Shown here: positions 24,464 to 33,081 of the stretch, piece after piece
Layout: every line of letters starts with the position of its first letter
How positions within the stretch are numbered: position 1 is the first letter of the stretch
Assembly: GCA_027036935.1 (NCBI GenBank)
Contig: JALWCE010000034.1
Coordinates: forward strand, 1 to 37,138
DNA length: 37,138 nucleotides
Direction of reading: 5' to 3'
Source: Nitratiruptor sp.
GTDB taxonomy: Bacteria; Campylobacterota; Campylobacteria; Campylobacterales; Nitratiruptoraceae
Position numbers and translations under genes: made by a program
The notes under the pieces: model-generated
Seen by the model: only the letters and a program-made list of their open reading frames with translations
What the model was told of the DNA's origin: nothing
Database searches by the model: none

Positions 24464-25399
24464 ATGCTAGATCTTGCGATTATCGGAGGAGGGCCTGCGG
24501 GATTGACGGCCGGTCTGTATGCCACAAGAGGCGGATTAGAAAATGTAGTAATGTATGAAAAGGGAATGCCCGGAGGTCAAATTACGCTTAGCAGTGAAGT
24601 GGAAAATTATCCGGGTATCTGCAAACCGGTAAGCGGGATAGAACTGATGGAGTGTTGGCCAAAGCAGGCGATGCGTTTTGGGCTTAAGCACGAGATGGAC
24701 GAGGTTAAGAGGGTGCGAAAAGGCGAAGAAGGCTTTATAGTAGAACTCGCCTCAGGCAAAGAGCAAAGAGCCAAATCGGTTATCGTTGCCACCGGTAGTA
24801 CTCCCAAGCGAGCCGGTTTTGAGGGGGAAGAGGAGTTTTTGGGCAAAGGGATAAGCACTTGTGCCACATGTGACGGCTTTTTTTATAAAGATCAAGAAGT
24901 AGCGGTACTTGGCGGAGGTGATACGGCACTAGAAGAGGCCTTGTATTTGGCTAAGATCGCTTCTAAAGTTTATCTCATTCATCGAAGAGACAAATTTCGT
25001 GCGGCTCCTACGACAGTCAAAAGAGTGCTAGAAAATCCGAAGATCGAACTCATTTTAAATGCTACCGTAGTTAAAGCCTATGGGGATGAAAAAGGATTGC
25101 AAGGTATCATCATCGACCAGCAGGGCAAACGCATAGACCTTAAAGTCCCGGGGCTTTTCGTCTTTGTGGGAATGAAAGTCAACAACGAAGTGCTCAAACA
25201 AGAAGATGGCGGCTTTTTATGCGAAGTAAATCAGTGGGGGGAGGTCGTAGTGGATCTAAAAATGCGTACCAGCCTCCCTGGTCTGTATGCTGCAGGTGAT
25301 GTACGCCAAGATGCGCCTAAACAGGTAGTCTGTGCCGCCGGGGATGGAGCGACGGCTGCCATTGATGCGATTGGGTATGTAGAAAGAGGAGGGGTGTGA
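24464..25399 (+). CDS. trxB: Thioredoxin reductase
   Basis: 311 residues. FAD-binding GGGPAGLTAGLYATRGG, active-site CATCDGFF (ATC disulfide), NADPH domain GGGDTALEEALYLA, and the C-terminal FAD signature LYAAGDVRQ. Transfers electrons from NADPH to thioredoxin. Standard low-Mr bacterial length. Its TGA shares the A of the dapB ATG. Confidence 0.97.
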   Translation: MLDLAIIGGGPAGLTAGLYATRGGLENVVMYEKGMPGGQITLSSEVENYPGICKPVSGIELMECWPKQAMRFGLKHEMDEVKRVRKGEEGFIVELASGKEQRAKSVIVATGSTPKRAGFEGEEEFLGKGISTCATCDGFFYKDQEVAVLGGGDTALEEALYLAKIASKVYLIHRRDKFRAAPTTVKRVLENPKIELILNATVVKAYGDEKGLQGIIIDQQGKRIDLKVPGLFVFVGMKVNNEVLKQEDGGFLCEVNQWGEVVVDLKMRTSLPGLYAAGDVRQDAPKQVVCAAGDGATAAIDAIGYVERGGV

Positions 25400-26163
25400 T
25401 GGTAAATATAGGAATTTATGGAGGCAGCGGACGGGTAGGACGTTTGCTTATTCAAAATCTCAAAAGAGACGATGTGGCAAGAGTGAGCGCGGTGCACGTG
25501 CTAGAAAGTATTGATATGGATGTGCCAGAAGCGGTGGTGACCAACGATATCGATACTCTCATTGAGCATAGTGACGTTATCATCGATTTTACTTTGCCAG
25601 AAGGTACCGAAGCGCTAGTGGAGCGGCTCCTTAGTACTCCAAAACCTTTGGTAAGCGGCACGACGGGGCTGAGCCAGCATCAGCAAAACCTTATCAAAGA
25701 GCTCTCCCTAAAAGCGCCGGTACTTTATGCTACCAATATGAGTTTAGGCATTGCCATCCTTAAGCGTCTTGTGGCGATGACCAGCGAAAAACTTAGGGAC
25801 TTTGATATCGAGATCGTGGAGATGCATCACCGCTACAAAAAGGACGCTCCAAGCGGTACGGCCTTGACTCTGGCCGAGTATGCGGCAAAGGCGAGAGGTT
25901 GGGATCTAGATGAGGTGCGAGTGAGCGGTAGAGAGGGTAATATTGGAGAGCGCAAAAAAGAGGAGATTGGAGTTTTTGCTCTTCGGGGTGGCGATATCGT
26001 AGGTCGCCATACTGTTGGGTTTTACAACGATGGAGAGTATTTGGAGTTGGGCCATACCGCCACGAGTAGAGATACCTTTGCCAAAGGAGCTATCAAAGCG
26101 GCCAAGTGGCTTGTTTCCCAAGAGCCGGGTCTTTATACGATAGACGATTGTTTAGGGCTGTAA
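25399..26163 (+). CDS. dapB: 4-hydroxy-tetrahydrodipicolinate reductase
   Basis: 254 residues. NAD(P) site GIYGGSGRVGRLL; catalytic loop EMHHRYKKDAPSGTAL with the His and Lys of the DapB family; FALRGGDIVGRHTV. Lysine/diaminopimelate pathway. Start ATG 25399 preceded by GAGGAGGGG. Two bases separate it from purF (TAAC-ATG). Confidence 0.96.
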   Translation: MVNIGIYGGSGRVGRLLIQNLKRDDVARVSAVHVLESIDMDVPEAVVTNDIDTLIEHSDVIIDFTLPEGTEALVERLLSTPKPLVSGTTGLSQHQQNLIKELSLKAPVLYATNMSLGIAILKRLVAMTSEKLRDFDIEIVEMHHRYKKDAPSGTALTLAEYAAKARGWDLDEVRVSGREGNIGERKKEEIGVFALRGGDIVGRHTVGFYNDGEYLELGHTATSRDTFAKGAIKAAKWLVSQEPGLYTIDDCLGL

Positions 26164-26164
26164 C

Positions 26165-27508
26165 ATGTGCTCGGTCATAGGAGTTTTTAACGTCCCTGAG
26201 GCGGCCAAATATGCCTATTTTGGTCTTTTTAGTCTCCAGCACAGAGGTCAAGAGGCGGCGGGGATTGCCAGCAGTGACGGGAAGCGAATCCATATTGCTA
26301 AAGGTAGGGGGCTTGTGACCCAAGTTTTTGACGAGAAGAAACTCTCTAAACTCATGGGCAACAGCGCCGTAGGGCATACGAGATACTCGACTGCCGGCGA
26401 GGATTCGGTACTAGACGCTCAGCCGATTTTTGCTAGATACGATCTTGGTCAAATTGCAGTAGTGCACAACGGCAACCTCACCAACGCCAAAGTTGTGCGC
26501 AAGGAGCTTATTAGAGAAGGGGCGATCTTTCAGACCTTTATGGATACGGAAAATATTATTCATCTCATTGCCCGCAGCCAAAAAGAGCATTTGTATGATC
26601 GTATCATTGAAGCACTCCACAAGATTGAGGGAGCCTACTCGATGGTACTTTTAAGCCGTAAAAAGATGTTTGCTATGCGAGATCCCCACGGCTTTCGCCC
26701 TCTCGTGATGGGTAGACTAGGGAGTGGATGGGTAGTAGCCAGCGAGACTTGCGCCTTTGATTTGATAGGGGCTGAATATGTACGAGATATCAGACCAGGA
26801 GAGCTCGTAGTGTTTGAAGAGGGAGAAGAACCCAGAAGTATCCAGGTCTTTAAGCCTACACCTACGAAATGTATCTTTGAATATATCTATTTTGCCAGAC
26901 CCGATAGCGATATTTTTGGCAAAAATGTTTATAAACTTCGCAAAGCCATGGGACGGGAGCTGGCCAAAGAGTATCCCGTGGAGGCGGATATGGTAATTCC
27001 AGTCCCCGATAGCGGTGTGGCCGCAGCTATCGGCTACTCTGAAGAGAGTGGAATACCTTTTGAGCTTGGAATTATCAGAAACCACTATGTAGGCCGCACT
27101 TTCATCGAGCCAACACAAGAGATCAGGGATCTTAAGGTTAAAATGAAGCTCAATCCCATAAAAGAGGTGATCAGGGGCAAACGCCTCATTGTCATAGACG
27201 ACAGCATCGTACGAGGGACTACGAGTAGAAAAATCGTCTCCATCCTCAAAGAGTTTGGCGCCAAAGAGGTCCATATGAGAATATCGGCTCCTCCTACTAC
27301 GGGACCTTGTTATTATGGAGTGGATACACCTACAAAAGAGGAGCTAATCAGCTCACGAATGAGTGTGGAAGAAACTAAAGAGTACATTGGAGCCGATACT
27401 TTGGCGTATCTATCCATTTCGGGCCTTTTGCGTAGCGTAGGTAATGATTTGAGCTATTGTATGGCCTGCTTCGATGGCAACTATCCACTACTTCCAAAGG
27501 ATAAGTGA
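26165..27508 (+). CDS. purF: Amidophosphoribosyltransferase
   Basis: 447 residues. Met1-Cys2 gives the N-terminal nucleophile after Met removal (MCSVIGVF), with the glutaminase domain (LQHRGQEAAGI) and the PRTase P-loop (VIDDSIVRGTT) and PRPP-binding region (MVIPVPDSGVAAA). C-terminal CMACFDGNY. First committed step of purine synthesis. GTG start of the next gene overlaps its stop by 4 nt. Confidence 0.97.
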   Translation: MCSVIGVFNVPEAAKYAYFGLFSLQHRGQEAAGIASSDGKRIHIAKGRGLVTQVFDEKKLSKLMGNSAVGHTRYSTAGEDSVLDAQPIFARYDLGQIAVVHNGNLTNAKVVRKELIREGAIFQTFMDTENIIHLIARSQKEHLYDRIIEALHKIEGAYSMVLLSRKKMFAMRDPHGFRPLVMGRLGSGWVVASETCAFDLIGAEYVRDIRPGELVVFEEGEEPRSIQVFKPTPTKCIFEYIYFARPDSDIFGKNVYKLRKAMGRELAKEYPVEADMVIPVPDSGVAAAIGYSEESGIPFELGIIRNHYVGRTFIEPTQEIRDLKVKMKLNPIKEVIRGKRLIVIDDSIVRGTTSRKIVSILKEFGAKEVHMRISAPPTTGPCYYGVDTPTKEELISSRMSVEETKEYIGADTLAYLSISGLLRSVGNDLSYCMACFDGNYPLLPKDK

Positions 27509-28458
27509 GCGTGCGTGATGTTCTCACCTTTGGTCGCTATCTGAAGCGCCGTTACAAAAAACGTGTTAAAAAGATACCTTTAGGGCTTTCTGGCTTCACC
27601 TGTCCCAATATTGACGGACGGGTAGCCAAGGGGGGATGTACTTTTTGCGAAAATGAATCTTTTAGTCCTAATCTAGCAAGGACGAAGAAGTTTTTCCTCA
27701 CTCCAGATATCAAAGAAAACCCTCTGTTAGAACGCCAACTCCAAGAGATTGAGCATCAATACCAAGCCACTGCGAGTTATTACGAGGTTCGGGGTTATGA
27801 GGCTTTCTTGGCCTATTTTCAAGCCTTTACCAATACCTACGCCCCTCTTGATACCTTAAAGCGCCTGTATGAAAAGGCTCTTGCTCAGCCCAAATGTCTA
27901 GGCCTTAGTATCGGTACAAGAAGCGACAGCGTTACTGAGGAGATTCTTGACTATTTGGTAGATCTTTCCAAAGATCGTGAGATATGGATCGAGTATGGGA
28001 TACAAAGCGTATTTGATACAACGCTTGAACGTATCAATCGCGGGCACGATGCCGCCAGTGTGGAGCGGTGGATAAAGAAAAGTAAAGATAAGGGACTCAA
28101 GGTCTGCGGTCACTTGATTTTTGGATTGCCCGGAGAAAACCAAGATATGATGCTTACTACTGTCCAAAGAGCGGTAGAGTGGGGGATAGATTCGGTCAAA
28201 ATACATCCTCTTTATGTGGTCAAAAATACGGCTTTAGCTGTGGACTTTTTAAAGGGGCGTTTTACTCCTATTAGCCTTGAAAAGTATATAGATACTTTAC
28301 AAAAGGCCTTTGAGATACTGCCTCGTGATATGATCATTCAGCGGGTTACGGCAGGGATTGGTGATAGCACTCTCTTGGCTCCAAAATGGTGTGCCGATAA
28401 AAATGTTCAAATGCGAGCCATTCGGGCCGCTTTGGCTAAAATGGGACTGCGCTACTAA
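27505..28458 (+). CDS. Radical SAM protein, TIGR01212 (YhcC) family
   Basis: 317 residues. The cluster motif is GFTCPNIDG...KGGCTFCENESF, the long C-x(n)-C-x2-C arrangement of this family, unlike the standard CxxxCxxC. Elp3-like features: LGLSIGTRSDSVTEE, IEYGIQSVFDTTLERINRGH, HLIFGLPGEN. Function unproven in the family (tRNA-related chemistry suggested). Coupled to purF by a GTG start at 27505. Its stop overlaps the minus-strand remnant on the other strand. Confidence 0.9.
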   Translation: MSVRDVLTFGRYLKRRYKKRVKKIPLGLSGFTCPNIDGRVAKGGCTFCENESFSPNLARTKKFFLTPDIKENPLLERQLQEIEHQYQATASYYEVRGYEAFLAYFQAFTNTYAPLDTLKRLYEKALAQPKCLGLSIGTRSDSVTEEILDYLVDLSKDREIWIEYGIQSVFDTTLERINRGHDAASVERWIKKSKDKGLKVCGHLIFGLPGENQDMMLTTVQRAVEWGIDSVKIHPLYVVKNTALAVDFLKGRFTPISLEKYIDTLQKAFEILPRDMIIQRVTAGIGDSTLLAPKWCADKNVQMRAIRAALAKMGLRY

Positions 28459-28631
28459 GCGTTAAGCAGCTCCAAGCTCTTCTTGATAGCAAAATCGTGA
28501 GGATGGATCTCTTTTGGTTCGGTTAGATCAACAAGCATCAATCGCTCATAGGCGCTTTTGCAAGCCTCACTAAAGTTCAAACTTTTGCCAAAAGTAACAA
28601 AAGAGGTATTGGGGGGAAAGAGGCGCAGGAT
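28455..28631 (-). pseudogene. Probable C-terminal remnant of a lost gene
   Basis: On the minus strand a 58-codon frame from just after a TAG at 28632-28634 to a stop at 28455-28457 has no start codon near its head, but protein-like composition (FVTFGKSLNFSEAC, YERLMLVDL, IHPHDFAIKKSLELLNA). The charged, regular ending looks like a real C-terminus. Likely a decayed gene end; family not recognised. A chance open frame cannot be excluded. Confidence 0.35.
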
Positions 28632-28648
28632 CTAGACCCTGCGCTTTT
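28623..28648 (+). terminator. Hairpin terminator, purF side
   Basis: GCGCAGG (28623-28629) and CCTGCGC (28638-28644) form a perfect 7-bp stem followed by TTTT on the plus strand. It would stop transcripts from the dapB-purF-radical SAM group about 190 bases after the last stop. On the minus strand the flank is C-rich, so it is weaker there. Confidence 0.5.
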
Positions 28649-28658
28649 GTTCTATCGT

Positions 28659-28690
28659 TTCGAGTCGGGTGTCGATCCCGATCGAGCGAA
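28659..28690. repeat. CG-rich dyad downstream of the YfdX gene
   Basis: TTCG (28659-28662) with CGAA (28687-28690), and TCGGG (28665-28669) with CCCGA (28677-28681), form an imperfect long stem rich in CGATCG. It lies 13 bases past the YfdX stop on the minus strand. It resembles a REP-type or terminator-associated dyad; only one copy was seen here. Confidence 0.4.
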
Positions 28691-28702
28691 GCTAGGGACG
28701 CA

Positions 28703-29557
28703 TTATTCGCTTTTTGGCATCTGTGTGGGGGCTTTGGCTTTGTTGAAACCTCCCATAAAAGAGGTAAGCATACTGCGAAGATTTTCAAAAATATTTTTGG
28801 TGCTCTCTCCGCTTTCCAACGCTTTTTCGATTTTTTCAATCTCATCAAGAAGCGGCTTGTAATCCTCTTTGACTTTGCCATAACCCAAAGCTTGTGCGAG
28901 TAGCAACTGCTCTTTTGCATATGCGAGCAACTCTTTGAGCTCTTCTTTGTTTTGGGCCTCTTTGTCTTTTGTGAGTTCGCTGGCTCGAATAATCGCTTGC
29001 TCCGCTCGTAAAATAGGCAACGGAATAACGATCTTTTCGACTACCAATGTCTCAAGTACTTCTACAAGCAAGGCGATAGCCTCTTCAAATTTATCCTCTT
29101 CAATCAAAGGAATAATTGCTTTGATCGCTTCTGGATAGGTAACGATAGGCAGTGCCGTAACGATGATATCAAGCTCGCTTGCAAGATTGAGCATAATATC
29201 TCTTGCTTTTTGTACCTCCTCTTCCTCAAGCAGCTTTTGAACTACTTTTCTAGCTGTGACGGCATCTTCTACCGTTCCGGGAAAATCGATGATCTGCTCT
29301 TGTACATTTACTGGGACAAGTTGCAGCTCAGGCTCTCTTCTGATCTGGACTTCCAGTTTACCAAGGACTTTTTCAATAGTCTCAAGAGCTTTTTGCTTAT
29401 CCTTTTCCTTGAGGTGCTCGATCACCTCTACCATCATGTTGACCGCTTCAACGGCTTCTTGGGAGATCTTTTGATCTTTCTCTCCTACATACTGATCTTT
29501 AGCCTCTTGAACCTTTTGGGTTACCTCTTGCTTCTCTTCCATTCGTTTGTTTGCCAT
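28703..29557 (-). CDS. YfdX-family protein
   Basis: 284 residues, no clear signal peptide, highly helical and Glu/Lys-rich. Repeating helical units (ARKVVQKLLEEEEVQKARDI, AIKAIIPLIEEDKFEEAIAL, ALPIVTYPEAI, VIPLPILRAEQAI) fit the YfdX domain. In Enterobacteria YfdX is tied to acid and stress responses, but its role in this lineage is unknown. Expressed alone from a near-consensus TTGACA-N17-TATCAT promoter, suggesting high or stress-linked transcription. Family call moderately confident. Confidence 0.6.
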   Translation of the reverse strand: MANKRMEEKQEVTQKVQEAKDQYVGEKDQKISQEAVEAVNMMVEVIEHLKEKDKQKALETIEKVLGKLEVQIRREPELQLVPVNVQEQIIDFPGTVEDAVTARKVVQKLLEEEEVQKARDIMLNLASELDIIVTALPIVTYPEAIKAIIPLIEEDKFEEAIALLVEVLETLVVEKIVIPLPILRAEQAIIRASELTKDKEAQNKEELKELLAYAKEQLLLAQALGYGKVKEDYKPLLDEIEKIEKALESGESTKNIFENLRSMLTSFMGGFNKAKAPTQMPKSE

Positions 29558-29588
29558 GAGTGACTCCTTTATGTTTTATTGTTACGAA

Positions 29589-29617
29589 ATGATACAAATT
29601 ATTTTTAAATTTGTCAA
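29589..29617 (-). promoter_or_regulatory. Near-consensus sigma-70 promoter of the YfdX gene
   Basis: On the minus strand TTGACA (29612-29617), exactly 17 bases, then TATCAT (29589-29594). A full -35 with 17-bp spacing is unusual where -10-only promoters are the norm. Leader about 25 nt; AAAGGAG precedes the ATG. Confidence 0.75.
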
Positions 29618-29647
29618 GATATTTGAGCCAAACGGCATAAAAATTTT

Positions 29648-30307
29648 TTAACGGCCTATGATACCTCTGGCACATCCTCGGCGTGTCGGTCTTGCGTGAC
29701 GCAAAAGGTGCTCAAGGGGCGTTTGAGGTGAGAGGTATCCTTTAAGACGAATATACATCTGTGTAAGATACCCATCTTTACAGACGAATTTTACTCTTTT
29801 TCCGGCCCCTTTAAAGTATACCTTGTCAAAGAGTCGACGTATTTTGTAGGTTTGGATGCGTTTGCCTCTGTGTTCTACAAAAAAATCCCTTATGGGAGTT
29901 TTGTTAAGCTGCTCGACTAAAGCGATGGAATCAAGGAAGTAGACCTCTGGAGAGGAGCTGTAACAGCTGCCGTGCTTGACCCACTCATGTTTATGCAGTC
30001 CGCCGATGGTTCCGGGCATATAGCGAAGTAAAAGCTCTTCTAAAGAAGGAGGAATTTTAAGAGGAATTTTTTTCCACGCCCCTTTTTTATCAAGCATTTT
30101 GAGGCGCGCGGGCACATGGCAGTATTGTTTTTTGGGCCAAAGGCCGTGGAGGGTGAAGTTTTGCATCCAAAAAGGCAAAGGCCGTCTACATGCAGGATAA
30201 CGCTCTACCTTGCATACCGAGGGGTACCACATAACGGCGAGGGTCCCGTCGATAGGATTGGCCAATAAATAAAGAACGAAAAGAAAGGGCAAGAGGAATT
30301 TTTTCAT
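29648..30307 (-). CDS. Periplasmic ribonuclease T2 family
   Basis: 219 residues with signal peptide MKKFLLPFLFVLYLLANPIDG. The two RNase T2 catalytic segments are intact: FTLHGLWP (CAS I) and HEWVKHGSC (CAS II). Several Cys are available for disulfides. Endoribonuclease via 2',3'-cyclic intermediates; in the periplasm it could scavenge nucleotides. Its ATG overlaps the hisIE stop by 4 nt, an unexpected partner. Confidence 0.92.
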   Translation of the reverse strand: MKKFLLPFLFVLYLLANPIDGTLAVMWYPSVCKVERYPACRRPLPFWMQNFTLHGLWPKKQYCHVPARLKMLDKKGAWKKIPLKIPPSLEELLLRYMPGTIGGLHKHEWVKHGSCYSSSPEVYFLDSIALVEQLNKTPIRDFFVEHRGKRIQTYKIRRLFDKVYFKGAGKRVKFVCKDGYLTQMYIRLKGYLSPQTPLEHLLRHARPTRRGCARGIIGR

Positions 30308-30978
30308 TTTTTACGACTCCTTTTTTCTTCTATGCCGCTTGTGCCAAAGCGGCGCTTGAGCTCTTGGCGTATGAGATCGGGGGATATATTCTCTAAAGCT
30401 AGAGCTACGAGGGTATGATAGACCATATCGGCGCATTCATAGACGATTTGCTCTTTTTGCTTATCTTTAACCGCAAGGCAAAACTCCGCAGCCTCTTCGG
30501 CAACCTTTTTGAGTATGGTGTTTTCTCCTTTATAAAAAAGTGTGGCTGTCCACGAGAGCGTAGGATCGGCCTCCTTTTTCTCTTGGATGGTATGGTAGAG
30601 CAGATCGACGATATCTTCGTACATTTGAGCTGGCTCTCGTTCGGGTTCGCTAGTGATTTGCCCGGTTTGTACATCTTTATAAAAGCAGCTCTTGCGTCCG
30701 GTATGGCACGCCGGTCCCCTCTGTTCTACCTCTAACACCAAGGCGTCGCTATCGCAATCAAGGCGCATACTTTTTATTTTTTGGACATTGCCGCTGCTCT
30801 CGCCCTTTTTCCAAAGTCTTTGTCGGCTTCTGGAGTAGTAGTGGGCCAAGCCAGTTTGGAGGCTTTTATGAAAAGCCTCCTCGTTCATGTAGGCTAGCAT
30901 CAGCACCTCTTTACTCTTTTGGTCTTGGACGATGACGGGGATGAGGGGATTTTTTTGCCAATCGATTTGATAGTTCAT
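30304..30978 (-). CDS. hisI: Bifunctional phosphoribosyl-AMP cyclohydrolase / phosphoribosyl-ATP diphosphatase
   Basis: 224 residues (HisIE). HisI domain about 1-115: SMRLDCDSDALVLEVEQRGP and CHTGRKSCFY with Zn/Mg ligands; HisE domain about 120-215 (LYHTIQEKKEADPTLSWTA, KVAEEAAEFCLAVK, ADMVYHTLVALA). Steps 2 and 3 of histidine synthesis. Overlaps the upstream SPFH gene by 4 nt (ATGA). Confidence 0.96.
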   Translation of the reverse strand: MNYQIDWQKNPLIPVIVQDQKSKEVLMLAYMNEEAFHKSLQTGLAHYYSRSRQRLWKKGESSGNVQKIKSMRLDCDSDALVLEVEQRGPACHTGRKSCFYKDVQTGQITSEPEREPAQMYEDIVDLLYHTIQEKKEADPTLSWTATLFYKGENTILKKVAEEAAEFCLAVKDKQKEQIVYECADMVYHTLVALALENISPDLIRQELKRRFGTSGIEEKRSRKK

Positions 30979-32030
30979 TGTTGCTCCTGAGCGAGGCTGG
31001 CGGCCCGCTCTTTGCTTTTGGTATCGATCCAGATGTTTGGTACGGCTCCGCCGGGAGTCAAAAAGATCTTGGCATCTTTGTTGGCTTTGAGGGCTTCGTT
31101 GAATTTGCCTTGTACCTCAATTTGGCGTAGTCGAAGAAGCGGTTCGCTTACGCTTTGGGCGATTGCTTTATTGGCTTGAGCTTTCGCTTTGGCTTCGATC
31201 ATAATACGCTCGGCTTCCCCTTGGGCTCTGATTTTTTTAGCTTCGGCTTCACCCTTGGCCTGAGCCGCTCGTTTTTGGGCCTCTTGTTTAGCCTTTTCTA
31301 CTTCATATTTCATTCGCTGGGCCTCTTGTTTGGCGATTTGGACTCGCTCGATCTGCTCCTTGATCTTTGGCGGCAGATTGATCTCACGCAGCTGGACCGA
31401 CTCTAAAAAGACTGGTTTGTTTTTGAAACTGTTGATCTTTTCTCTGATTTTTTGTTCGATTAAAGCGGCGATCTCATTGCGCTTGACCGGTAATTCCTCA
31501 GCTTTGTAGCGGCCAATCACATTGCGCACCACCTCCCGTACGACGGCGTTGATGAGTTTTTCCTCCCAACTTAGACCCCATGTGGCGATGGTTTGGGGGG
31601 CGTTGGCGGGATTGAGGCGGTACTGGACCGTGAGATCGATGCTCACAGGCAATCCTCTCGCGTCGAGCACGGTAATAGCCGGTTTTTCGATAATCCCTTC
31701 GTTGAGGTTGCCAAAAGCGGTATCCTTTTCGCTTTTGTAGTTGATGATCCGCACTTTTGTATCGACTTTGATGATCTTTTGGATGCCGGGAATATAAAAG
31801 TGTATACCCGGCTCTAGTGGAATGGGGTCAAACTTTCCAGCCGTTACTTTGATGCCCACTTCCCCAGATTGTATTATGGTATAAGGTTTGGCGACAATGA
31901 GTAGTACCACAAGCGCCAAAAGGACATAGATGATCGTCGCTTTTTTTCCAAAATCGTTCAAAGATTTTGGAGGGAGATTCTCTTCTGGATCCATCTTTTT
32001 TTTAAAGTACTCGTTGAAATCGGCTGGCAT
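30975..32030 (-). CDS. SPFH/band 7 (prohibitin-like) membrane protein
   Basis: 351 residues. One N-terminal membrane helix (TIIYVLLALVVLLIVAKPYT) after a 30-residue cytoplasmic tail, an SPFH domain (SGEVGIKVTAGKFDPI to about 225), then an Ala/Lys/Glu coiled coil (AAQAKGEAEAKKIRAQGEAER) as in prohibitins, HflK/C and flotillins. Scaffolds membrane domains or FtsH-type proteolysis in related bacteria. Its ATG abuts the ilvE stop. Ends in the hisIE start. Confidence 0.9.
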   Translation of the reverse strand: MPADFNEYFKKKMDPEENLPPKSLNDFGKKATIIYVLLALVVLLIVAKPYTIIQSGEVGIKVTAGKFDPIPLEPGIHFYIPGIQKIIKVDTKVRIINYKSEKDTAFGNLNEGIIEKPAITVLDARGLPVSIDLTVQYRLNPANAPQTIATWGLSWEEKLINAVVREVVRNVIGRYKAEELPVKRNEIAALIEQKIREKINSFKNKPVFLESVQLREINLPPKIKEQIERVQIAKQEAQRMKYEVEKAKQEAQKRAAQAKGEAEAKKIRAQGEAERIMIEAKAKAQANKAIAQSVSEPLLRLRQIEVQGKFNEALKANKDAKIFLTPGGAVPNIWIDTKSKERAASLAQEQQ

Positions 32031-32954
32031 CTATTCTCCTTGGATGTAGGTAAGCATATGTTCATAGTCTGGGTTGCGTCCATAAACCACATCGAAGTAG
32101 GCCTCTTGGAGCTCTTTGGTCAAAGGTCCCCTTTTACCCTCGCCAATAATTCGTCCATCTACCTCTCGTATAGGGGTTACTTCTGCGGCGGTACCCGTAA
32201 AAAAGGCCTCATCGGCAATATAGACCTCATCTCTTGTCACACGTCGCCGCTCGATGGGGATGCCTTTTTCTTTGGCCAGACGCAGTACCGTATCTTGAGT
32301 GATGGACTCAAGGGAGTTGTCATTTGGCGGGGTGATAAGTACCCCGTCTCGTACGATAAAAATACACTCTCCACTTCCCTCCGCTACAAATCCTTCTTCA
32401 TCAAGCAGCAAAGCCTCCTCATATCCGGCGATGACGGCTTCGTATTTGGCCATTTGGGAGTTAAGGTAATTGGCCACGGCTTTGGCTTTGCCCATAGTTG
32501 ATTTGACGCTATTTCTAGCAAAGGAGCTCACTTTGACCCGAATACCTTTTTCTAAGCCCTCATCTCCTAGATATGCTCCCCATTTCCACGCCGCTATGGC
32601 AACTTCCACAGGAGCGTTGATATGATAGAGACCCATCACTCCATAGCCTAAGTAGATGAGTGGGCGGATATAGACATTGCCATCAAACTCGTTTTTGCGA
32701 AGCAGCTCAATCTGAGCGTTTTGGAGCTCTTCAAGGGTGTAGGGAACTTTGATGGCGGTAATTTTGGCGGAATTGAGGAGTCGTTTGGTATGGTCTTGTA
32801 GGCGAAAGATCGCCAACCCCTTTTGGGTCTGGTAGGCTCTTGTCCCCTCAAAAACCCCGTTGCCGTAGTGGAGCGTATGGGTAAGGACATGTACTTTTGC
32901 CTCGTCCCACTCCACAAACTTGCCGTTCATCCAAATATACTTAGCCTTTTCCAT
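32031..32954 (-). CDS. ilvE: Branched-chain-amino-acid aminotransferase
   Basis: 307 codons from ATG 32954, chosen because AAGGAG sits four bases upstream and the family N-terminus MEKAKYIWMNGKFVEWDEAK starts there; an in-frame ATG at 32981 is rejected. Fold IV: VLTHTLHYGNGVFEGTRAY, IRPLIYLGYG, AKAVANYLNSQMAKYEA (PLP-Lys region), FVAEGSGECIFIV, FFTGTAAEVTPI. Makes Leu, Ile and Val. First gene of the minus operon. Confidence 0.96.
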   Translation of the reverse strand: MEKAKYIWMNGKFVEWDEAKVHVLTHTLHYGNGVFEGTRAYQTQKGLAIFRLQDHTKRLLNSAKITAIKVPYTLEELQNAQIELLRKNEFDGNVYIRPLIYLGYGVMGLYHINAPVEVAIAAWKWGAYLGDEGLEKGIRVKVSSFARNSVKSTMGKAKAVANYLNSQMAKYEAVIAGYEEALLLDEEGFVAEGSGECIFIVRDGVLITPPNDNSLESITQDTVLRLAKEKGIPIERRRVTRDEVYIADEAFFTGTAAEVTPIREVDGRIIGEGKRGPLTKELQEAYFDVVYGRNPDYEHMLTYIQGE

Positions 32955-32975
32955 ATGGCTCCTTATAGCAAAGTG

Positions 32976-33026
32976 TCTCAAACCCTAAAATATGCTCAAA
33001 GCGTTGTCTTGTTGAGACTATTAGGG
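32976..33026 (-). promoter_or_regulatory. Interleaved inverted repeats upstream of ilvE
   Basis: TCTCAA (32976) and CCCTAA (32983) upstream pair with TTGAGA (33012) and TTAGGG (33021) in crossed order, so both stems cannot be nested. As RNA this is a pseudoknot or two exclusive hairpins; as DNA, paired operator sites. Between ilvE and the ALDH promoter; direction of effect unknown. Confidence 0.3.
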
Positions 33027-33081
33027 TTCTTGCTCGAATTGGGGCTTAGTCTATCAAAAAATTGTTTAAAAAGAAATTGGC

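Noticed and set aside
32955-32981. N-terminal extension of ilvE from ATG 32981
   Set aside because: No ribosome site and no family match; AAGGAG precedes ATG 32954.
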